From Clostridia bacterium (lineage in GTDB: Bacteria; Bacillota; Clostridia; Oscillospirales; Acutalibacteraceae), in NCBI GenBank assembly GCA_017380575.1, contig JAFODS010000028.1:1-64000 (forward strand): 64,000 nt of DNA, written 5' to 3'. The position numbers and the translations under genes are program-made. Below, in pieces: positions 57,814 to 64,000 of the stretch. Numbering within the stretch: position 1 is the first letter of the stretch; every line of letters begins with the position of its first letter. The notes below the pieces were generated by a model that was not told the DNA's origin, made no database searches, and saw nothing but the letters and a program-made list of their open reading frames with translations.

Positions 57814-59601
57814 TCAATCCACCTTTCCTGCTTCTGCCATTACAGGCGATTCTTCGTTCACCATTGCTTTTTCTGTTACCTCTGCTCTTCGCTGAAGAAC
57901 GTGCATAACCTTATCCTGCTTTGAAGAGTCATAATCCCAGAAGATGAACGGAATTGTCATAAGGAAATATCCGACAATTTCGATAATCAACGGAATAATG
58001 ACGATATTGAATCTTGATGAATCAATAAAAAGAACGTCCCAGTTACCGTTAAATCCCGATGCAAGAAGAAGAATCGGAATTACAAGACCGACGAAAGATG
58101 TTATCGGGCCTGTAAACCAGCTGAAGATACCTGCACAACTGTAAACACCTGAATAGTTTTCAAGACGTTCACCTGAAAGATACATCTGGTAGTCCGTGAT
58201 TCGCACGTTCATATCGTGTGCCGCAGATTTCGGCACGGTGCTTGTTGCTTCCATAAAGATAAGAATTACAACGCAGATTGTACCGCAAAGCACAAGATTA
58301 TCGCCAAAGAAGTTAAGAGCCAAAGCAATTGCAGTATAGCCAAGTGCTCTTGAAAGCTGGTAGAAAATCATAATCTGCCTGTATGTGAATCTCTTGAGGA
58401 AATACGGTGTGAAGAAATCGGGCGGAGTTCCCGCAAAGGAAACGAGTGCCACGATAAGGCTGTAAGGAAGACCGCTGAGACGGAACGTGTAAAGATAAAG
58501 AACCGTCGTGATGGCAAGCATACCGCTGCCGAGCGAGTCAAGAAGACCAACGAGAGTATTGATCCAGAGATACTTATTACGAAGAACACCGAACATACCG
58601 TCCCAGAAGCTGATCTGAACTTTCTTTTCAATCGGCGGCTGCGGAATTCTTTCCTGAACACGACCTGCAAAGAACATTGTCAGGGTCGCGAATGTGATGA
58701 ACATTATGGGAATTACGTATTTGAAAACGTTGATGTCTGCCCACTCATAGCGAAGTCTGCCGATAATTACAGGGATGATGATAGCTATGATTGAATGGAA
58801 GAGATGCGAAAGCTTGATAGGATAAGTTCTTACAAGGATTCTTTCTCTTGTATTGGGGCTTATCGACTTTGTACAGGTTTCGAGGTTGTTTGCAAAGCCG
58901 AAAACATTGTAACAGGCAAAAAGAAGGTTTGCCACCCATACTCTTGTTGACATATCCGCAATTTCATAAACAGGAAGCCAACCTATGAGGATAACCATTA
59001 TGCATTTCGGAAGATAGTCGCTGTAAAGAGAATACTTATAACGGCCGTATTTCGGAACAAGCTTCTTACGCCAGAAAATATTTCTTGCACCCGTCCAACC
59101 CGTATACATAAGATGTGTACCGATAACCTTAAAGAATGCCGTTGCACTCATACCGTTTAGGGTATTGAAGAATCTTACGAACGGACTGTTGATATCCATA
59201 AGCGTTACAGGGTCCCACAGCAACAAGGTTATACCGGCTATAAGAAACGCAAAATAAGTTCCGTAAACCTTTCTTTCCGAATTTTTCGGAAGGAAGCCGA
59301 GGTTATCGCTGACATACCACGAAATAAGCGAGCCAATGTAATTCAGCGGCATATTGATAAGTGCGATGATAGCGTATGTAAGGTAAGGAAGCTCATAGTG
59401 ATGCATAATCAGGTAACAGCCAACGCCGAACGAGATATACTCAAGCATCTTTGAGCCTGCATAGTTACTGCCTACTGCAATAAATATGTCCTTATATTCT
59501 TTGTAAGGAACATGATTTCCTTCTTTTGGAGTGTTCCAATGTGTTCTGACTTCAGTGAAAAGCTCGTTCACTTTGTCAACTACTTTAGGTTTTCCACTCA
59601 A
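57814..59601 (-). CDS. GPH-like (MFS-superfamily) sugar transporter
   Basis: The 595-residue protein has about 12 transmembrane segments and long cytosolic ends. It resembles glycoside-pentoside-hexuronide cation symporters: ISPNTRERILVRTYPIKLS in the second loop and IPQPPIEKKVQISFWDGMFG in the central loop. It would import an arabinoside, galactoside or similar oligosaccharide with sodium or protons. Its length exceeds the typical 450-500 residues by an N-terminal and a C-terminal extension (HVLQRRAEVTEKAMVNEESP). It precedes the LRR gene and shares the sugar-utilisation block with GH43 and araA. Confidence 0.82.
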   Translation of the reverse strand: MSGKPKVVDKVNELFTEVRTHWNTPKEGNHVPYKEYKDIFIAVGSNYAGSKMLEYISFGVGCYLIMHHYELPYLTYAIIALINMPLNYIGSLISWYVSDNLGFLPKNSERKVYGTYFAFLIAGITLLLWDPVTLMDINSPFVRFFNTLNGMSATAFFKVIGTHLMYTGWTGARNIFWRKKLVPKYGRYKYSLYSDYLPKCIMVILIGWLPVYEIADMSTRVWVANLLFACYNVFGFANNLETCTKSISPNTRERILVRTYPIKLSHLFHSIIAIIIPVIIGRLRYEWADINVFKYVIPIMFITFATLTMFFAGRVQERIPQPPIEKKVQISFWDGMFGVLRNKYLWINTLVGLLDSLGSGMLAITTVLYLYTFRLSGLPYSLIVALVSFAGTPPDFFTPYFLKRFTYRQIMIFYQLSRALGYTAIALALNFFGDNLVLCGTICVVILIFMEATSTVPKSAAHDMNVRITDYQMYLSGERLENYSGVYSCAGIFSWFTGPITSFVGLVIPILLLASGFNGNWDVLFIDSSRFNIVIIPLIIEIVGYFLMTIPFIFWDYDSSKQDKVMHVLQRRAEVTEKAMVNEESPVMAEAGKVD

Positions 59602-59629
59602 ACGTACTCCTCCTTAAAAATGATATTTA

Positions 59630-59658
59630 ATTGTACCATAAATCATATATGATAACAA
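59630..59658 (-). promoter_or_regulatory. Promoter of the transporter operon with palindrome
   Basis: Minus strand TTGTTA (59653-59658), a 17-base spacer, then TACAAT (59630-59635). The 12-base perfect palindrome ATCATATATGAT at 59642-59653 lies in the spacer and touches the -35 box, a likely operator. Confidence 0.6.
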
Positions 59659-59718
59659 TACAAAACGCCAAAAATGACATAAAGCACTAAAACATATAAC
59701 TTTACTTGTGTATTATTA

Positions 59719-60570
59719 CTATGCCAGTTTAACTTCTGTACCCGTATCAATGATTTTTTTGAAATCAGGTCTTTCGTAAAGTGTCTGATTCGGTGTATGG
59801 AATGTAAGATAAAGCTCGTCACCCGAAGAGAAAATCATACCGTGACCGCCATCATCTTTAATAAGAGGTTCAAGGTGCTCAAAGTTTTCATTTAAATCTC
59901 CGTCCTTGAATCGTACAAGACATTCGCTGTACTGTCCTTTGATAAACGTTGACCATATCATAAGAAGCTCATCGCCCTTTGTTCTGTAAAGGAACGGACC
60001 GTCAGTTATGAAGTGTTTACCCTCTTCAAATTCATCTGACCACGACGGTGATGAAGCTGAGAAAAGAGTTGTAATTTCGCCTTTTATTGCTTTAAGATCT
60101 TCGGTAAGCTCAGCATAGCAGATTGTGCCGTCAAGTATCTGTACGTGTTCGTGACAGAAAACAATGTACGGTTTGCCGTCCTTGCTGATATAAAGAGTTC
60201 CGTCAAGGCTCATCCATTCTTTTGGAGTAACTGCACCGTCGCTGTGCGGAACGAACGGTCCCATCGGAGAACCAGCACAAAGAATGTATGTTCCGCGGTT
60301 ATCGTTTTCCATTGTAAAGGTTATGAACATATAGTATTTATCTTTATATTTATGCACCTCAGGAGCCCAGTTGACATCACGGTTGAGTCCGTGCTTTTCC
60401 GAATCAAGCACCTCGTAGGGTTCGCTCCAGTCTTCAAGGTCAGAAGAAATATAAACATCCACCCCACCGACTCTTGTACCGAAACTCTTTGCTCTTGTGC
60501 CGTACATATAAAACTTTCCGTCCTCGGCAAGGACAAACGGATCTCTTATATTAATATCACTTTTTTTCAT
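59719..60570 (-). CDS. GH43-family glycoside hydrolase
   Basis: The 283-residue enzyme is a five-bladed propeller of arabinofuranosidase/xylosidase type, without a signal peptide and so probably cytosolic. IRDPFVLAEDGKFYMYG carries the catalytic base Asp10. VNWAPEVHKYKDKYYMF is the second blade, and the ITDGPFLYRTKGDELLMIWS segment is in the expected place for the acid region. The start is ATG at 60570 with AAAGGTG upstream; GTG at 60582 is less likely. It is divergent from the FGGY kinase gene and has its own promoter. Confidence 0.87.
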   Translation of the reverse strand: MKKSDINIRDPFVLAEDGKFYMYGTRAKSFGTRVGGVDVYISSDLEDWSEPYEVLDSEKHGLNRDVNWAPEVHKYKDKYYMFITFTMENDNRGTYILCAGSPMGPFVPHSDGAVTPKEWMSLDGTLYISKDGKPYIVFCHEHVQILDGTICYAELTEDLKAIKGEITTLFSASSPSWSDEFEEGKHFITDGPFLYRTKGDELLMIWSTFIKGQYSECLVRFKDGDLNENFEHLEPLIKDDGGHGMIFSSGDELYLTFHTPNQTLYERPDFKKIIDTGTEVKLA

Positions 60571-60594
60571 AAAACCACTCACCTTTCACTTTTC

Positions 60595-60623
60595 AGTATA
60601 TCATCCCGGGAAGATTTTTTCAA
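60595..60623 (-). promoter_or_regulatory. Sigma-A promoter of the GH43 gene
   Basis: Minus strand TTGAAA (60618-60623), a 17-base spacer ending in TGA, then TATACT (60595-60600). Confidence 0.75.
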
Positions 60624-60679
60624 TAAATCAAAATTTATGAAAAGCAATGAATAAAATTGTGGAAAATAATACAGATGTA

Positions 60680-60688
60680 TGTTATAAT
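60680..60688 (+). promoter_or_regulatory. Extended -10 promoter of the FGGY kinase-araA-araD operon
   Basis: TGTTATAAT (TGN plus TATAAT), 31 bases before the TTG start at 60719. No matching -35 at the right distance; an activator or a regulated promoter is possible. Confidence 0.55.
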
Positions 60689-60718
60689 AAGATATCAATT
60701 TGTAAAGTGGTGATTTGT

Positions 60719-62281
60719 TTGTCAGAAAAATTCAACAAAACATATCTCGGAATTGAGCTTGGCTCAACAAGAATCAAGGCTGTTCTTCTCGGTGAAGATT
60801 TCAAACCTCTCGCTTCGGGAAGCCACACCTGGGAAAACGAATACAAAAACGGCTACTGGACATATTCTATGGACGACGTATGGACAGGCCTTCGCAGCTG
60901 TTATGCAGACCTTAAGAAAAACGTGAAGGATCAGTACGGAATAACTATCCGCCGCGTTGACGCAATGGGTATTTCAGGTATGATGCACGGTTACCTTCCC
61001 TTTGATAAGGATGGCAATCAGCTTGCAGAATTCAGAACATGGAGAAACACAACAACCGCTCAGGCAGCAGATGAACTTACCGAGCTTTTCGGTTTCAATG
61101 TTCCTCAGCGTTGGAGTATTTCTCACCTTCGTCAGGCTATCCTCAACGGTGAAGAACACGTTAAGGATATCGATATGATCACAACTCTCGCAGGTTATGT
61201 TCATTTCCGTCTTACAGGCGAAAGAGTTATGGGCGTCGGCGAAGCTTCAGGTATGTTCCCGATTGATTCGGAAACAATCGATTACGATGCAAAAATGATA
61301 GAAAAATTTGAAGAGCTTACAAAGGATTTCCCGTGGAACATCAAGGATATTCTTCCGAAGGTTCTTCCCGCAGGTGCAAGTGCAGGTACCCTCAGCTTCT
61401 CAGGTGCTAAACTCCTTGACGACGAAGGCGACCTTGAAGCAGGTATTCCGATGTGTGCTCCCGAAGGCGATGCCGGCACAGGTATGGTTGCTACAAACGC
61501 CGTTGCTGCACGTACGGGTAACGTTTCTGCAGGTACATCGATCTTTTCAATGGTTGTTCTTGAAAAGATGCTTTCAAAGGTTTACACCGAAATCGATATG
61601 GTTACAACTCCGTCAGGCAGACCTGTTGCTATGGTTCACTGCAACAACTGCACTTCTGATATGAATGCATGGGTTAACCTTTTCAAGGATACACTCGGTC
61701 TTATGGGACACGAAGTTGACATGGGCGAGCTTTTCACAAAGCTTTACCTCAAGAGCCTTGAGGGTGATCCCGATTGCGGTGGAGTTACGGTTTACAACTA
61801 TCTTTCAGGTGAGCCTATCACAGGCTTTGACGAAGGCAGACCTGTTATTGTAAGAAGCCACGAAAAGCCGTTCACACTTGCAAACTTCCTTAAAGCACAT
61901 CTTTACTCAACGCTCGCTTCACTCGCAGCAGGCATGGTAATTCTTGAGGATGAAAAAGTTGCTATCGACAGACTTATGGGTCACGGCGGACTTTTCAAAA
62001 CTCCCGGTGTAGGACAGAAATATCTTGCTGCTGCAACGAACTCTGCAGTATGGGTTATGGAAACTGCAGGCGAAGGCGGACCTTACGGTATGGCACTTCT
62101 TGCAGCTTACCTCAAGAACAACGAAAAGCTTCTTGAAGACTTCCTTGCTGACGATGTTTTTGCTGATGCACCCGGCACAAAGCTTGAGCCGTTGACAGCA
62201 GACATTATGGGCTTTAGAGATTACCTCAGACGCTTCCTCAAGGGTCTTGAGGTTGAAAAGGCTGCAATTGAAACACTTTGA
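60719..62281 (+). CDS. FGGY-family carbohydrate kinase (ribulokinase role likely)
   Basis: A 520-residue sugar kinase of the FGGY fold. It has an N-terminal phosphate loop LGIELGSTRIKAVLLGEDF, MGISGMMHGYLPFD, the signature region around EGDAGTGMVATNAVAARTGN, and AGTSIFSMVV; a second GG motif is MGHGGLFKTPGVGQK. The start is TTG at 60719 with GTGGTGAT before it. The frame extends upstream through the promoter, so an ATG at 60647 is not used. The gene order kinase-araA-araD makes L-ribulose the expected substrate. Overall it is more like xylulokinase-type FGGY members than the classic long AraB. Confidence 0.85.
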   Translation: MSEKFNKTYLGIELGSTRIKAVLLGEDFKPLASGSHTWENEYKNGYWTYSMDDVWTGLRSCYADLKKNVKDQYGITIRRVDAMGISGMMHGYLPFDKDGNQLAEFRTWRNTTTAQAADELTELFGFNVPQRWSISHLRQAILNGEEHVKDIDMITTLAGYVHFRLTGERVMGVGEASGMFPIDSETIDYDAKMIEKFEELTKDFPWNIKDILPKVLPAGASAGTLSFSGAKLLDDEGDLEAGIPMCAPEGDAGTGMVATNAVAARTGNVSAGTSIFSMVVLEKMLSKVYTEIDMVTTPSGRPVAMVHCNNCTSDMNAWVNLFKDTLGLMGHEVDMGELFTKLYLKSLEGDPDCGGVTVYNYLSGEPITGFDEGRPVIVRSHEKPFTLANFLKAHLYSTLASLAAGMVILEDEKVAIDRLMGHGGLFKTPGVGQKYLAAATNSAVWVMETAGEGGPYGMALLAAYLKNNEKLLEDFLADDVFADAPGTKLEPLTADIMGFRDYLRRFLKGLEVEKAAIETL

Positions 62282-62295
62282 TTGGAGGAACTGTT

Positions 62296-63762
62296 ATGAA
62301 AAATTACGAATTCTGGTTTGTAGTCGGTTCACAGTTTCTTTACGGTCCCGAGGTGCTTGAAACTGTTGAAGAAAGAGCAAAGGAGATGGCTGAAAAATTA
62401 AGCAAGGCTCTCCCCTATCCTCTTGTTTATAAAGTTACTGCTAAGACAAACAAAGAAATTACAGACATTGTAAAAGAAGCAAATTATGACGATAACTGTT
62501 GCGGTATCATCACATGGTGCCACACATTTTCACCCAGCAAAATGTGGATAAACGGTCTTGCAGCTTTGCAGAAGCCGTACTGCCATTTTGCAACACAGTA
62601 TAACCGTGAAATTCCCAACGATGAGATTGATATGGACTTTATGAATCTCAACCAGGCGGCACACGGTGACCGTGAGCACGGCTTTATTGCAGCAAGACTC
62701 CGAATGCCGAGAAAGGTTATCGCAGGCTACTGGCAGGACGAAAAAGTTCACAAGAAGATTGCTGACTGGATGAAGGCAGCTGTCGGTGTTTCTGTCAGCA
62801 AAAATATGAAGGTTATGCGCTTCGGTGACAACATGCGTGAAGTTGCAGTAACCGAGGGCGACAAGGTTGAAGTTCAGACAAAGCTCGGCTGGCAGGTTAA
62901 CACCTGGGCTGTAGGCGACCTTGTGAAAGAGATGAACAACGTAACAGAAGCTGAAATTGATGCTCTTGTTGACATTTATAAATCAAATTACGACATTGCA
63001 ACCGATAACCTTGAAGCAATCCGCTATCAGGCTAAGGAAGAAATTGCAATGAAGAAAATGATGGACAGCGAAGGCTGTATGGCATTTTCCAACACATTCC
63101 AGGACCTTTACGGTATGGAACAGCTTCCCGGACTTGCATCACAGCACCTTATGGCTCAGGGCTACGGCTACGGCGGCGAAGGCGACTGGAAGGTTTCCGC
63201 AATGACAGCCATTATGAAGGCTATGGGCGAAAACGGCAACGGTGCTTCAGCATTTATGGAAGATTATACATACCACCTTGCAGAGGGTCAGGAATACAGC
63301 CTTGGTGCACATATGCTTGAGGTATGCCCAAGCCTTGCAGCAGACAGACCGAGAATCGAAACACATTACCTTGGAATCGGTATGAACGAAAAAGACCCTG
63401 CACGTCTTGTATTTGAAGGTAAGGCAGGAGATGCTATTGTTGTTTCACTTGTTGATATGGGCGGACGTCTTCGTCTTATCTGTCAGGATATCGTTTGTGT
63501 GAAGCCGATTATGCCGATGCCTAACCTCCCCGTAGCAAGAGTTATGTGGAGAGCTATGCCTGACCTTACAACAGGCGTTGAATGCTGGATTACTGCAGGC
63601 GGTGCACACCACACAGTTCTTTCTTACGATGTTTCTGCTGAGCAGATGAAGGACTGGGCAAGAATGATGGATATTGAATTTGTCCACATCACAAAGGACA
63701 CAAGCGTTGATTCTCTTGAAAAAGAGCTTTTCCTCAACGACCTTGCATGGAAGCTGAAGTGA
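62296..63762 (+). CDS. araA: L-arabinose isomerase
   Basis: Converts L-arabinose to L-ribulose in the cytosol with a manganese-type metal ion. The 488-residue protein begins [20 protein letters not shown]. It has [55 protein letters not shown] (metal-binding Glu/His) and [11 protein letters not shown] near the end. These are AraA signatures at normal spacing. ATG at 62296 is chosen with GGAGG seven bases before it; ATG at 62278 overlaps the kinase stop and precedes that site. The gap to the kinase is 14 bases. Confidence 0.96.
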   Translation: MKNYEFWFVVGSQFLYGPEVLETVEERAKEMAEKLSKALPYPLVYKVTAKTNKEITDIVKEANYDDNCCGIITWCHTFSPSKMWINGLAALQKPYCHFATQYNREIPNDEIDMDFMNLNQAAHGDREHGFIAARLRMPRKVIAGYWQDEKVHKKIADWMKAAVGVSVSKNMKVMRFGDNMREVAVTEGDKVEVQTKLGWQVNTWAVGDLVKEMNNVTEAEIDALVDIYKSNYDIATDNLEAIRYQAKEEIAMKKMMDSEGCMAFSNTFQDLYGMEQLPGLASQHLMAQGYGYGGEGDWKVSAMTAIMKAMGENGNGASAFMEDYTYHLAEGQEYSLGAHMLEVCPSLAADRPRIETHYLGIGMNEKDPARLVFEGKAGDAIVVSLVDMGGRLRLICQDIVCVKPIMPMPNLPVARVMWRAMPDLTTGVECWITAGGAHHTVLSYDVSAEQMKDWARMMDIEFVHITKDTSVDSLEKELFLNDLAWKLK

Positions 63763-63769
63763 GGTAATT

Positions 63770-64000
63770 ATGTTAGAATCATTAAAAGAGCTTGTTTGTA
63801 AAGCTAACCTTGAACTTCCGAAATACGGACTTGTCACCTTCACATGGGGTAACGTTTCAGGTGTTGACCGTGAGTCAGGTCTTATGGTTATCAAGCCGAG
63901 CGGTGTTGAATATGACAATATGACAGCCGAGGATATGGTTGCTGTTTCACTTGAAACAGGAGAAAAGGTTGAGGGCAAATGGAAGCCTTCATCAGACACA
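63770..64000 (+). CDS. araD: L-ribulose-5-phosphate 4-epimerase, cut by the window end
   Basis: The frame opens with ATG at 63770 and has 77 codons to the last base with no stop. It reads [20 protein letters not shown], then [20 protein letters not shown] and [20 protein letters not shown]. This is the class II aldolase/epimerase start typical of AraD. GAGG is six bases before the ATG, inside the araA stop region. It would convert L-ribulose-5-phosphate to D-xylulose-5-phosphate, which enters the pentose phosphate pathway. Confidence 0.94.
   Translation, partial: MLESLKELVCKANLELPKYGLVTFTWGNVSGVDRESGLMVIKPSGVEYDNMTAEDMVAVSLETGEKVEGKWKPSSDT

Noticed and set aside
60647..60718. Upstream extension of the FGGY kinase from ATG at 60647
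   Set aside because: That start is upstream of the TATAAT promoter element, and a good ribosome site precedes TTG at 60719.

Overview
The window looks like a chromosomal segment of an anaerobic, probably gut, member of the Clostridia (Bacillota), most like Ruminococcus/Oscillospiraceae. The evidence is the HPr kinase / MurB / RapZ / WhiA / DnaE / PfkA block, strong AGGAGG ribosome sites, clear sigma-A promoters (TTGACA-N17-TATAAT), a CsoR copper switch, a glycoside hydrolase 3 with reversed domain order, and short palindromic repeats of types I associate with this group. It is moderately AT-rich and uses standard stop codons. I found no rRNA, tRNA, CRISPR array, transposase or phage gene. Most genes lie on the minus strand.

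Layout. 1-842: 5' part of gap (GAPDH), cut by the window edge. 1.1-2.4 kb: an RluA-type pseudouridine synthase and a repeat element with terminal inverted repeats. 2.4-7.2 kb: small membrane and secreted proteins, an alpha/beta hydrolase, a diacylglycerol-kinase-like lipid kinase and a HAD phosphatase. 7.3-18.9 kb: housekeeping block pcrA, pfkA, dnaE, whiA, rapZ, murB, ROK glucokinase and hprK. 19-20.6 kb: a GH130-type phosphorylase and a membrane protein. 20.7-29 kb: a tightly coupled operon of four large B12-domain radical SAM enzymes (two paralogous pairs) and one family-2-like glycosyltransferase. It has a perfect consensus promoter and is the best candidate for an undescribed pathway. 29-33.3 kb: an SLC13/ArsB-type permease behind a structured leader that looks like a riboswitch with a terminator, then malQ and a secreted protein. 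33.4-36 kb: amino-acid ABC transporter with an apparently circularly permuted binding protein. 36-42.2 kb: ABC exporter, YhcH-like protein and potABCD. 42.5-50.8 kb: an acyltransferase, then a long minus-strand run from csoR-copA through a nonsense-interrupted kinase-GNAT fusion, GNAT, P-loop kinase, sugar isomerase, rhomboid protease and a small radical SAM protein. 50.9-64 kb: plant-polysaccharide region with GH3, GH30, GPH-type transporter, GH43, FGGY kinase, araA and the start of araD, interrupted at 54.8-56.6 kb by repeats and small orphan membrane-protein genes.

How it fits together. The right end is an arabinose/arabinan/galactan module: GH30, GH43 and GH3 release sugars, the GPH transporter imports them, and the kinase, AraA and AraD feed the pentose phosphate pathway. 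HprK, glucokinase, PfkA and GAPDH are central sugar metabolism and its control. GH130 and MalQ handle oligosaccharides. CsoR and CopA form a copper efflux switch whose operator sits inside the promoter spacer.

Limits: all calls come from reading the sequence and from remembered family motifs. No searches, folding or alignments were run.
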